Source of the DNA: Thiocapsa sp.
GTDB taxonomy: Bacteria > Pseudomonadota > Gammaproteobacteria > Chromatiales > Chromatiaceae
Length of the DNA stretch: 35,833 bases
Assembly: GCF_011390875.1 (NCBI RefSeq)
Contig: NZ_JAABRP010000030.1
Span: 1 to 35,833, forward strand
Direction: 5' to 3'
How positions within the stretch are numbered: the first letter of the stretch is position 1; every line of letters starts with the position of its first letter. Under the pieces are notes generated by a model. It ran no database searches. It was not told the DNA's origin and worked only from the letters and a program-made list of their open reading frames with translations. Position numbers and translations under genes: made by a program. Of the stretch, positions 23,591 to 32,273 are shown piece by piece.

Positions 23591-26500
23591 TCATGCACCG
23601 AAATCGCCGCCATCGGCGGTTGGCCGTCCCAACTCGATCTCGATGCGATAGAGCCCTGCGTGGGTCGGCAGGGTAATCCGCGCGGTTCCCGCCGAAAGCA
23701 GCGCATCCTGTCCGTTCAGGCGAGCAACGACGACCTCGGCGCCTGCGTGCGGATTCTCGACCCGGATGTCACAACGCGTCGCCCCGTCGGGGAGGCGGTA
23801 GAGGATCCGAAATCCGGGCCAATCGCTCGGGATACAGGGCCGGATGATCAGCGTGCGCCCCGCCTCGACCCGCAGCCCGAGCACCGACTCGAGCGCCGCC
23901 CGATAGAGCCAACCGGCTGAACCTGTATACCAGCTCCAGCCGCCGCGCCCGACATGCGGTGCTGCGCCGTAGATGTCGGCCGCCACCACATAGGGCTCGA
24001 GCCCGTAGCCAGCCAACCGCTCGGGTGTACTGGTGTGCCAGACCGGAGTGAGACGTTCAAGCAACGGGGCCGCACGCTCGGTGTGACCGAGCTCGGCAAG
24101 AGCCATCACGGCCCAACAGGCCGCGTGGGTGTACTGGCCGCCGTTCTCGCGCACGCCCGCCACATAGCCCTTGATGTAGCCCGGATCCTGCAGCGTGTCG
24201 ACGAAGGGCGGCGTGAGCAGACGGATGAGACCCCGGTCCTCGTCGACCAGCTCGGAGTGCAGGGCGGCCATCGCCTGCTCGGCTCGGGTGCGATCGACCG
24301 CACCCGAGAGCACGGACCAGGCCTGCGCAAGCGCATCGATCCGACATTCGCTGTTGGTATGCGAGCCGAGCGGAATGCCGTCGTCGTCGTAGGCGCGGCG
24401 ATACCAGGCCCCGTCCCACCCGGCGTCTTCGAGCGCAGGAACCAGCACGTCGCGATAGGCTTCGTAGGCGGCGACGCGCGCGGCGTCTCCGCGCCGTTCG
24501 CAGATGGGCAGGACATCCTCGAGGATGCGATACAGGAAGAAGCCCATCCAGACGCTCTCCCCGCGCCCGAGACGCCCGACGCGATTCATCCCGTCGTTCC
24601 AATCACCCGTGCCCATCAGCGGCAGACCGTGTGAGCCGCGCGTGAGCGAGCGGTCGATCGCCCGACAGCAATGCGCGTAGAGATCGGCCGACTCGCCGCT
24701 GTCTTCGGGCCGAAGGTAGACCTCGTCCTCGCCCGGCGCGAGCAGCGGCGCCGTCAGAAAAGGGACGGACTCGTCCAGAATCCCCGTGTCGCCCGTCGTG
24801 CGGATGTAATCGGCCGTCACGAAGGGCAGCCAGAGCAAATCGTCCGAGAAGCGGGTGCGCAGCCCCCACTCCAGAGGCGCGGGATGCCACCAGTGCAGCA
24901 CGTCGCCCTCGCTGAACTGATGGGCGGCATGCAGCAGGATCTGAGCGCGGGTCAGATCCGGGCGCAGGCCGACCAAGGCGGAGGCATCCTGCAACTGATC
25001 GCGATAGCCGAAGGCTCCGCCGGACTGATACAGGGCCGAGCGTGCCCATTGGCGGCAGGCCAGGTTCTGGTAGGTCAGCCAGCCGTTGAGCATGAGATCG
25101 ATCGCCGGGCTCGGCGTCTCGACCCGGAGCGCATCGGTCAGATCGGTCCAGAATCCCGTCACCTCGGCCAGGGCGTCGACGACCGCATTCGCACGGCGAT
25201 AGCGTGCGAGCAGGGCGTCCAGCTCCGCTTCGTCGAGACACTCCCCGAGCAGGAAGACGCATTCCGCCGTTTCGCCGGGGTCAAGATGGATCCTCGATTG
25301 CTGCGCGAAACAGGGGTCCAATCCGGAGCCGACGGCAAGGCAACTGGCGGCACCGCGGAGATCGGCGCCGCAGAGGACGGCCGCCGGCGAGACAAGATCG
25401 CGGTGACGGCCGATGAATGCGGCGCGATCGCAGCTGAACCCGACCGGCTCGACCCGACCGCTCGTGACCAGGGTCGCGGCGAAGATGATCGCACCGGCGA
25501 AGTCGCCCGCGGCCGGATTGACTGCACGCAGAATGTCGCGCTCGGGATCGAACGCGGTCTCGATCGCCCCCGGCGCGCTCGGCTGACTGCCCAGCACTAG
25601 ATGCTGATACGAGAAGGTCGAGAGTGTGCGCGGGTGCGTCCCGCGATGGGTCAGCCGCAGGCGCAGGATGCGAACCGGGTTGCGACGCGGCACGAAGAGC
25701 GTGACCTCTTGTACCAGATCCTTGTAATCGCTACGAAACTCGGAATAGCCGAAACCGTGGCGGACCTCGTAGGCGACCGGCGCCGGGCGCGGGCCCGGCA
25801 GGGGCGACCAGACTTCACAGTCCCGCGCAACCGTTTCCGAATCAGCCTCGGTCTCGTCGCGCAGATAGAGTGCCTCGCCGTGCGGATCGCCGACCGGGTC
25901 GTTGAACCAAGGGGTGAGCCGATTGGCCTGGCTGTTGCGACACCAGGTGTAGCCCGCGCCCGTCTCGCTGACCAGGAACCCGGCGCGCTCGTTCGCGACC
26001 ACGTTGATCCAGGGCTGAGGCGGGCGGTGCAGCGCGTTCCCGCCCCAAGGCAGGCGGATCACATAGACACGGCCATCCGGCGAGAATCCTCCGTGGCCGT
26101 TAAAGCATTGCAGGACCTCTCCGCCCCGGTCGATCGCATCCGTGTCGGCGCTCGGCGGCAGCGTCGTCGTTGCCGACTCGGGAGGCTGCAGCGCCCGCCG
26201 TGCCGGGGACGGGACGTCACGCCTGTCTCGAAAGGGTCGGATCAGATCCAAGGCCGCCTCGCGGCCCTCCGCTGCCCCGGTCAGGAAGAGGATCTCGTCT
26301 TCTCCTTCGGGCGGCAGCTCGACGACGACGCGTAGGGCGAGGATCGGATCCAGAACACTGCCGAGCGCACCGGACAGGGGATCCGTGCCGATCAAGGCCG
26401 CCGGGGCGTGCGGGCTGCCCCCGCGCCCGAGGAAGCGCCGACGGTCGGTCTCCCATTCCAACGGATCCGCACCCGCAACGGCGTGGACCAGCCAGGGCCA

Positions 26501-27061
26501 ACGCTCCTCGGCGGCGCGCGGCCGGCGTCGGGCCAAGAGGGCGCCGGATGCGGTGTCGCGTTCGGTCTGGACGAACAGCTTGCTGAAGGCCGGGTGTGCA
26601 GCGTCCGCGTTCGGGTCGTTCAAGACGACCTCCAGATAGCTGGTCACCTCGATGCGCCGCGCACGCACGGATCGATTCTGAAGGCTCAGACGACGACACT
26701 CCAGATCGCACGCGGCCTCGACGCCGAGGGTGAGACGGGTGAACAACTCCTCGGTCTCGCGTTCGAGCTCGACGCGTGCCTCCGGACCCTCGCCGATCGC
26801 GCGACAGCGGTAGAGCGGCGCCGGGACGCGGGTCGGCTGATAGCCCGCGGACCAAAAACGTCCGGTCTCGAGATCGCGCAGATACAGAACCGAGCCCAGG
26901 TCGTCGATCACGGGATCCGCCCGCCCGCGGGTCAGGCCGATCCAGTGCCATGAGGAGACACCGCTGCCGACCTCCGAAAACGACACCGCATAGCGTCCGT
27001 TCGAGAGCCGATACTCGACGGGAGGCGCAACCTGCGGTCGGTTGTAGCGATCGGTATCCAT
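23591..27061 (-). CDS. GH94-family glycoside phosphorylase, like the C-terminal half of cyclic beta-1,2-glucan synthase
   Basis: This is a 1156-residue protein. Two N-terminal beta-sandwich domains of the type linked to old family GT36 are visible: YRLSNGRYAVSFSEVGSG near 15-35, and WINVVANERAGFLVSETGAG followed by NRLTPWFNDPVGDPHGEA around 360-410. An alpha-barrel catalytic part follows, with GGAFGYRDQLQDA, LHWWHP, GTGDWNDGMNRVG (Asp823 in the DWND motif that carries the general acid) and HTNSECRIDALAQAWS. NdvB/ChvB proteins end with this same series but have an extra GT84 half that is absent here. Free-standing proteins of this size include 1,2-beta-oligoglucan phosphorylases, which release glucose-1-phosphate. 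No signal peptide is seen, so it is probably cytoplasmic. I start at the ATG at 27061 after an AGGAA site. Substrate is inferred from family and from neighbouring opgG/opgH. Confidence 0.85.
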   Translation of the reverse strand: MDTDRYNRPQVAPPVEYRLSNGRYAVSFSEVGSGVSSWHWIGLTRGRADPVIDDLGSVLYLRDLETGRFWSAGYQPTRVPAPLYRCRAIGEGPEARVELERETEELFTRLTLGVEAACDLECRRLSLQNRSVRARRIEVTSYLEVVLNDPNADAAHPAFSKLFVQTERDTASGALLARRRPRAAEERWPWLVHAVAGADPLEWETDRRRFLGRGGSPHAPAALIGTDPLSGALGSVLDPILALRVVVELPPEGEDEILFLTGAAEGREAALDLIRPFRDRRDVPSPARRALQPPESATTTLPPSADTDAIDRGGEVLQCFNGHGGFSPDGRVYVIRLPWGGNALHRPPQPWINVVANERAGFLVSETGAGYTWCRNSQANRLTPWFNDPVGDPHGEALYLRDETEADSETVARDCEVWSPLPGPRPAPVAYEVRHGFGYSEFRSDYKDLVQEVTLFVPRRNPVRILRLRLTHRGTHPRTLSTFSYQHLVLGSQPSAPGAIETAFDPERDILRAVNPAAGDFAGAIIFAATLVTSGRVEPVGFSCDRAAFIGRHRDLVSPAAVLCGADLRGAASCLAVGSGLDPCFAQQSRIHLDPGETAECVFLLGECLDEAELDALLARYRRANAVVDALAEVTGFWTDLTDALRVETPSPAIDLMLNGWLTYQNLACRQWARSALYQSGGAFGYRDQLQDASALVGLRPDLTRAQILLHAAHQFSEGDVLHWWHPAPLEWGLRTRFSDDLLWLPFVTADYIRTTGDTGILDESVPFLTAPLLAPGEDEVYLRPEDSGESADLYAHCCRAIDRSLTRGSHGLPLMGTGDWNDGMNRVGRLGRGESVWMGFFLYRILEDVLPICERRGDAARVAAYEAYRDVLVPALEDAGWDGAWYRRAYDDDGIPLGSHTNSECRIDALAQAWSVLSGAVDRTRAEQAMAALHSELVDEDRGLIRLLTPPFVDTLQDPGYIKGYVAGVRENGGQYTHAACWAVMALAELGHTERAAPLLERLTPVWHTSTPERLAGYGLEPYVVAADIYGAAPHVGRGGWSWYTGSAGWLYRAALESVLGLRVEAGRTLIIRPCIPSDWPGFRILYRLPDGATRCDIRVENPHAGAEVVVARLNGQDALLSAGTARITLPTHAGLYRIEIELGRPTADGGDFGA

Positions 27062-27110
27062 CGTTGAGGTTCCTGACAGGCGCAATCTAAGCCTATGAAA
27101 AAATATTAAA

Positions 27111-27199
27111 TTTTAAACCGCGTCCCACCGAGATCGAGGACATCTCCAAAGCCAAACGCAAAACGCAAATGTCGCATGTCGCTCTGGACGCGGTTAAAA
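27111..27199. repeat. 89-bp element with inverted TTTTAA(A)CCGCGTCC ends
   Basis: The left end TTTTAAACCGCGTCC (27111-27125) and the right end GGACGCGGTTAAAA (27186-27199) are reverse complements except for one A. Read on the minus strand, the right end continues as a diverged copy of the 33-bp repeat (AACCGCGTCCAGAGCGACAT). The A/T-run just left of the element (27098-27110) resembles the core of the palindrome at 1982-2026. It fills most of the 165-bp gap upstream of the GH94 gene and would lie in its leader or promoter. Confidence 0.7.
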
Positions 27200-27226
27200 G
27201 ACAAATTCGGTCGGCGCAGACGCGGA

Positions 27227-30200
27227 TCAGCTCACGACGACGCGCGCCGGCAAGGCCCGGATCACCAACTCGGCCGCCGTGACCTCGTCTGTCGGCGCGC
27301 CGTTCACGGTGACCGAGCGCGACGCGAGATCGAGCGGGGGAGCGAAGCGGATCCCGCCCTCCGGCATCCGGTCGAGTCCCGCGAGATTCAGCTCGAGGGT
27401 CTCCCCCACCCCGTGCCCGAGATGCAGGTCCAGCCGGCCATACCAGGTCGGCAGCCCGGTCACGCTCACCGGGCCTTCATCCAACCAGTCGAGTGGAATC
27501 CCGGCACAGATCACGAGCGACCCGTCCGCCTCGCGCTCGTAGGCGAACAAGTCGCGAAAGACCAGGACATACTCGGCGCTGATCCAGGCATGCGGCAGGT
27601 CGCCCTGATGACCGGGCGCGCGCGGATCACGCCAGATGATCTCGGGCCACTGATGCCAGGCCGGCGGGCGCAGATCGGCCAGGAGTACACGCAGAACCTC
27701 ATGGGCCTCGCGGCGGCGCCCGAGTCGGATGAGGGCCCCGACCGCGCGGACCTCGTAGGGGCTGTAGTTGGTCCAGTCCACGCCTTGCTCATGCATGGCG
27801 CGAAAGCGATTCAGAAGCTCCTCGAAGGTTCGCCGCAAGGCTGCCTCGGGGAGGTGGTCACCTTCGTCGATCAGGGTCAAGGCCACCGCGATGGCGGTCG
27901 GGTCGGGGTCGGCCCATTCCACCGAGCCGGGGATGAAGTCGATCCCGCGCTCGGACATGGTCAGCTCGATCGAGGCGTAGAGGGTGCTGCGAAAATCCTC
28001 GCACAGCGCAGTCAGACGCACATGCTCGTCATCCTCGCCGAGGATCTCGGCAAGCCAGGCGGCATCCTTGAGCCCGCGCACCGCCCAGAGATCGTCCCAG
28101 TAGGCGTGCACCGGCTGGGCGAGATACCCCTCGTGGCTTACCGACTCGGGCAGAAGACCGAAACAGGCACGGCGCTCGGGCGTGCGCTCCGCATCGGTCA
28201 ACCGACCCGCGCGCAGCTGCTCCAGATAGGCGACGGCGCGACGCACCGCAGGCCAGAGATCCGCCGCGAGCTGCCGATCGCCGGTGAAGCGCACCGGCTC
28301 GGCGACGGCGAAGATGAATTCGCCGAGACTGTCGTGCTCGGGCAGCCAATCCGGGCCGGTGTGGTCAACGCAGCAGGGCACCTCGCCGGCCTCGGTCTGA
28401 AACCCTGCATACCAGCGAATAAAGTCCGCCGATTCGCTCCGGCAGCCCATGCGCAGCAGCGCGGCGGACATGACCGCACCGTCGCGGATCCAGGACCGGG
28501 TGTAGCGACGCGGCCCGGGTTGAAAGGCGGGTCCGTCGCGGTTGATCAGGATGTGGGCCAGCGCCGTCTTGGCGGTGGCCGCGAGGATGCGGGCCGAAGG
28601 CGGAAGCGTGAAGGCAACGGCGCCGAGCCGCCGCGACCAGTCGCGCACTGCCTCGGCGAATCCGGCGTTCGCATCGAGCCCGTGCCCGAGACGCAGCGCC
28701 TCCGCGTCCGGCCCCGCGCCGTCCCGGGCGAAGGGGATCGCGATCACGACCTCCTCGACCCCGCCGGGCGGAAGCACCCGATCGAACCGCAGCGCGCCCG
28801 AGGCAAAGCCGAGCGGGTCGTCCGCCGCTTGGTCCGGCGGGAGCCGACCGAGGGCGAGCCGATCGGTGATCGCTCCCTGATCGAAGGTCACCGCGCCGAA
28901 TCCGCTCGGCGCGCTCAGCGGGACCAGAATCTCGTCGTTCACCCAAACCCGGCCAACGCGATAGGCAAGCCGATCGATCGAACTCACGCCGCCGATGTCG
29001 GCATAGCCCTGCCACGGCGGCGAGACCTGGAAAGGGCGCACCGCGACGAAGAGTGTGGCCGCGACCGGGGTGTCGCGCCGATTCTCCAGACGATACCGAG
29101 CAAAGAGCACCCGCTGTCCGAGAGCGCCGGCCGCAAAGACAGTGGTCGCGAGGACCAAACCGGCCCCTGCCCCGGTCACCGAGGGGATCGGCAGCTCGCT
29201 CTGCTCCGGACCGCCCTGCTGCAAAGCCGGTATCGGCGCCAGCTCGGCCCAGCCGAGCAGACCCTCGTCGACGAAGAGGAAGGGCTCGAGCGTCCAGCCC
29301 GCACCTCTGCCCGCGGCGGGGCCGACCTCGATCAAGCCGTCCTCGTTGAGCAGGGCCGGAATCCCCCCGTCGGGAATATCCACCGCCGTCCAGTAGGTTT
29401 GCTCGCGATAGAGCCACCGCGGATAGCGCCCGCGCGGCGCGCGCTCGGCCACATGATGGAAGAGCTCGTTCGGAGTGCGCGAAAAGGCATCGGGCTGAAG
29501 CTCGATGGATCCGAGTGCCGGATAGACGCCGTCGGGCATCGGATCGAGCGCAAGCCGCAGATAGCGCGAGGATCCGTTCGGCAAACCGACGAAGCTGCAG
29601 GCGCCGCCGGCACGTGCAGCGGTGTAGAGCAGGCGCCAATCCTCCCCGTCGTTCGATGCCTGCACGCGGAAGGCGCGCTCGCATTGCGGGTCGCTCGCCG
29701 GGCGGGGCGCGGGGTCGTTCCAGTGCAGGATCAATCCGCCGTACTCGCTTTCGCGGCGAAAATCCAGGGTGAGCAATGCCTCCCCGCAGCCGCAGCCGGC
29801 ACGCCAGTCGGTCGCGGATCCGGCCTCGAGGACAGCCGCAGCCGGATGTCCCGGCAGGGCGGCCGATGCCTCGAGCTCGGGCGGCCAGGGGGGCGTGCGG
29901 TCCTCCAGACGAAGGTCGGCGATGCACAGATGGCCTCGCCCACCCGAGCCGGCGACGATCGCGATCTCGATCGCACCGATCGCGCGTGCCACACCGCCGC
30001 CGGCCGGTCCCCAGGCGAAGTCGATCAGTCGGCTCGGGATCTCGAGGAGGTGCCAGTCGCCGTCGGATTCGAGCATCTGCCGCTGGTAGCGCCAGACGTT
30101 GGTCCCGCCCGGATCGACCAGCTTCAGCTCGAATTGATTGGGCGGCATCGCACCGCGGACGGCGAGCCGAAGACAGTAGGCCGGCGGCAGCACGAGCGTT

Positions 30201-30370
30201 GCCGGGCGCCGGGCCACGACGAAGCCGCCACCGCCCTTGAAGTCGAAGTCAAGCCGCAGTGCCGATCCGTCGGGACCGGTGTCGGACAGCAGCCGAAGCT
30301 GCGCCCGTCCCGACGCGTATGCCTGCCAACGCGAGGGGTCGACGAAGTCATCCAATATCTCGATCGTCAT
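27227..30370 (-). CDS. Large discoidin (F5/8-type)-domain protein with a glycosidase-like alpha-barrel
   Basis: This is a 1047-residue protein from the ATG at 30370. A GTG at 30457 would add 29 residues. An N-terminal beta-sandwich (1-160, EILDDFVDPSRWQAYASG) looks carbohydrate-binding. Next is an F5/8 type C (discoidin) domain (about 175-310: LILHWNDPAP, FRVQASNDGEDWRLLY, RYLRLALDP). A further beta-rich region follows. From about 590 a six-hairpin (alpha/alpha) barrel has RSWIRDGAVMSAALLRMG, LPEHDSLGEFIFAVAE, YWDDLWAVRGL and LPHAWISAEYV, as in glucoamylase-like and phosphorylase clans. The WIRDG and E/D-rich loops suggest an active enzyme, but I cannot assign a GH family. No signal peptide is seen. 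It is the first gene of the minus-strand glucan group and divergent from the ABC gene, so a role in beta-glucan handling is likely but unproven. Confidence 0.75.
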   Translation of the reverse strand: MTIEILDDFVDPSRWQAYASGRAQLRLLSDTGPDGSALRLDFDFKGGGGFVVARRPATLVLPPAYCLRLAVRGAMPPNQFELKLVDPGGTNVWRYQRQMLESDGDWHLLEIPSRLIDFAWGPAGGGVARAIGAIEIAIVAGSGGRGHLCIADLRLEDRTPPWPPELEASAALPGHPAAAVLEAGSATDWRAGCGCGEALLTLDFRRESEYGGLILHWNDPAPRPASDPQCERAFRVQASNDGEDWRLLYTAARAGGACSFVGLPNGSSRYLRLALDPMPDGVYPALGSIELQPDAFSRTPNELFHHVAERAPRGRYPRWLYREQTYWTAVDIPDGGIPALLNEDGLIEVGPAAGRGAGWTLEPFLFVDEGLLGWAELAPIPALQQGGPEQSELPIPSVTGAGAGLVLATTVFAAGALGQRVLFARYRLENRRDTPVAATLFVAVRPFQVSPPWQGYADIGGVSSIDRLAYRVGRVWVNDEILVPLSAPSGFGAVTFDQGAITDRLALGRLPPDQAADDPLGFASGALRFDRVLPPGGVEEVVIAIPFARDGAGPDAEALRLGHGLDANAGFAEAVRDWSRRLGAVAFTLPPSARILAATAKTALAHILINRDGPAFQPGPRRYTRSWIRDGAVMSAALLRMGCRSESADFIRWYAGFQTEAGEVPCCVDHTGPDWLPEHDSLGEFIFAVAEPVRFTGDRQLAADLWPAVRRAVAYLEQLRAGRLTDAERTPERRACFGLLPESVSHEGYLAQPVHAYWDDLWAVRGLKDAAWLAEILGEDDEHVRLTALCEDFRSTLYASIELTMSERGIDFIPGSVEWADPDPTAIAVALTLIDEGDHLPEAALRRTFEELLNRFRAMHEQGVDWTNYSPYEVRAVGALIRLGRRREAHEVLRVLLADLRPPAWHQWPEIIWRDPRAPGHQGDLPHAWISAEYVLVFRDLFAYEREADGSLVICAGIPLDWLDEGPVSVTGLPTWYGRLDLHLGHGVGETLELNLAGLDRMPEGGIRFAPPLDLASRSVTVNGAPTDEVTAAELVIRALPARVVVS

Positions 30371-30590
30371 GGGCTGTGGATCCCGCAGCTGGCCGTTGAT
30401 CGGCGTCGATTTGAGGGTGCGCAGGACCGAGTCGATGACTCCCGCGCAACCGGTCACGCAACCGGTCAGGGCGTAAGGCTATACTCGCGCCCGGCCAGCG
30501 TCATCCGCGACGTTGGGCCAGGGTAGCCGGACGGCTCGTCGTGCGCTCCGCCGGCACTCGCTTCCTCGATCTCGAAGGCCCGGCTCCACC

Positions 30591-32273
30591 ATGATTGCAC
30601 TGCGCACAACCATCAGCCGCACGACCTGGAATCGCTTCCTCGAAATGCTCGCCATGCTGGCGCGCTCGGAGGTCGGCGGCAAGGCCAAGCTGCTGTTCGC
30701 CTTGTTGATCCTGCTTCTGTTCGGCATCAACGGCTTGAATGTGGTCAACAGCTATGTCGGCCGGGATTTCATGACGGCGATCGAGAACAAGGACATGGGC
30801 GGCTTCACCCACTTCGCCCTCCTCTACGTCGGCGTGTTCGCGCTCTCGACCATGGTCGCGGTCTATTTTCGCTACAGCGAGGAGCGCCTGGGTCTGGTCT
30901 GGCGCAACTGGCTCACCGCGAGGGCGGTGGATCGTTACCTGGACAACCGGACCTACTTTCGCCTGCACGATACCGGGGATCTCGCTAACCCGGATCAACG
31001 CATCAGCGAGGATATCCGCTACCTCACCGCCACGACGCTCTCCTTCGTGCTCCTCTTGCTCAACGCGAGCTTTACGGTGATCGCCTTCTCGGGTGTCATG
31101 TGGAGCATCAGCCCGCTCTTGTTCGTCGTCGCCGTCTCCTATGCTGCGCTGGGCTCATTCATGACGGTGCTTCTAGGCAAGCCTCTGATCCGTCTGAATT
31201 ACGATCAGCTCGACAAAGAGGCCAACTTTCGCTCTCGCCTGATCCATGTCCGCGAAAACGCCGACTCCATCGCCCTCCTGCGACGCGAGGCCAGACTGAA
31301 GTACCAGCTGCTCGAGCGCCTCACCGATCTGACGGCGAACTTTCAACGCATCATCCTGGTGAACCGCAACCTCGGATTCTTCACCACCGGCTATAACTAC
31401 ATGATCCAGATCATCCCGGCCTTGGTCGTCGCCCCCTTGTTCATCAAGGGGGAGGCCCAATTCGGGGTCATCGCCCAGTCCGCGATCGCCTTCGCCCACC
31501 TGCTCGGCGCCTTCTCGCTGATCGTCACCCAGTTTCAGTCGATCTCGGCCTACACGGCCGTGATCGCCCGTCTGGCGGGGCTGCGCGAGGCGATGGGCGA
31601 CGACGAAACCCCGCGGGCCTCGAACATCGAGATCCGCAACGACGGCGACCGCGTGGCATTCGACGCGCTGACGCTGCGCTCGCCGCGCAGCGGGCGCGAT
31701 CTGGTCAAGGCGTTGTCCGTCTCGGTCCCGCGCGGGAGACGCCTTTTGATCATCGCGCCGAACGAGTCGGCCAAAACGGCCCTGTTCCGCGCGACCGCCG
31801 GGCTTTGGGACGCCGGCGAAGGGCGAATCCTGCGCCCCAACGATCGCGCGCTCATGTTTCTCCCCGAGCGGCCCTATCTGCCGCCCGGGACGCTGCGGCA
31901 GCTGGTCACGCCGACCGACGCCAACGGCTCCTTCACCGACGAGCGTATCCTCGCGAACTTGCAGGCACTCAAGCTCGAACCCGCGCTCGCTCGGGCTGGC
32001 GGGCTTGACCTGGAGCGCAACTGGAACGAGCTGCTCTCCCTCGGCGAGCAGCAGCTACTCGCGTTCGCGCGGGTGATCCTCGCCGAGCCCGCCTTCGTTA
32101 TGCTCGACCACCCGACCCGGGCCCTGAGCGAATGCCAGATCGACGAGCTGCTCGGGATGCTGCGCGACCGCGGGGTGACCTACATCACGCTCGGCGACGA
32201 AGACGACGATCCCGCCGCCTACGACGAGGTGCTGCTGGTCGCCGAGGATGGGACCTGGAGTGCACAGACATGA
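30591..32273 (+). CDS. SbmA/BacA-type ABC membrane protein with a degraded ATPase domain
   Basis: This 560-residue protein has a membrane domain of the ABC_membrane_2 / SbmA-BacA / ABCD family (about 30-330). It includes the family stretch TYFRLHDTGDLANPDQRISED (121-141). A fused nucleotide-binding domain (345-560) is present but altered at key sites. Walker A reads APNESAKT (389-396), lacking both conserved glycines. The Q-loop position is Glu426 (LPERPYLPPGTLR). The residue after Walker B Asp506 is His507, not Glu. The H-loop position reads LGDED, with no His. The signature SLGEQQ (483-488) is kept. ATP hydrolysis therefore looks impaired. SbmA and BacA lack the ATPase domain and run on protons. 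The start is the ATG at 30591, and the stop overlaps the GH1 gene (ATGA). The cargo is unknown. Confidence 0.85.
   Translation: MIALRTTISRTTWNRFLEMLAMLARSEVGGKAKLLFALLILLLFGINGLNVVNSYVGRDFMTAIENKDMGGFTHFALLYVGVFALSTMVAVYFRYSEERLGLVWRNWLTARAVDRYLDNRTYFRLHDTGDLANPDQRISEDIRYLTATTLSFVLLLLNASFTVIAFSGVMWSISPLLFVVAVSYAALGSFMTVLLGKPLIRLNYDQLDKEANFRSRLIHVRENADSIALLRREARLKYQLLERLTDLTANFQRIILVNRNLGFFTTGYNYMIQIIPALVVAPLFIKGEAQFGVIAQSAIAFAHLLGAFSLIVTQFQSISAYTAVIARLAGLREAMGDDETPRASNIEIRNDGDRVAFDALTLRSPRSGRDLVKALSVSVPRGRRLLIIAPNESAKTALFRATAGLWDAGEGRILRPNDRALMFLPERPYLPPGTLRQLVTPTDANGSFTDERILANLQALKLEPALARAGGLDLERNWNELLSLGEQQLLAFARVILAEPAFVMLDHPTRALSECQIDELLGMLRDRGVTYITLGDEDDDPAAYDEVLLVAEDGTWSAQT

Noticed and set aside
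30371-30481. LTGC-VTGC sequence upstream of the discoidin gene as a lipoprotein signal
   Set aside because: A stop codon lies just before it and there is no hydrophobic stretch, so it cannot be a signal peptide.
27176-30526. A 1116-codon open frame on the plus strand
   Set aside because: It is antisense to the discoidin/alpha-barrel gene, whose frame has recognisable domains. Long antisense frames are common in GC-rich genes, and the plus-strand product is low-complexity Arg/Gly/Asp-rich with no domain.
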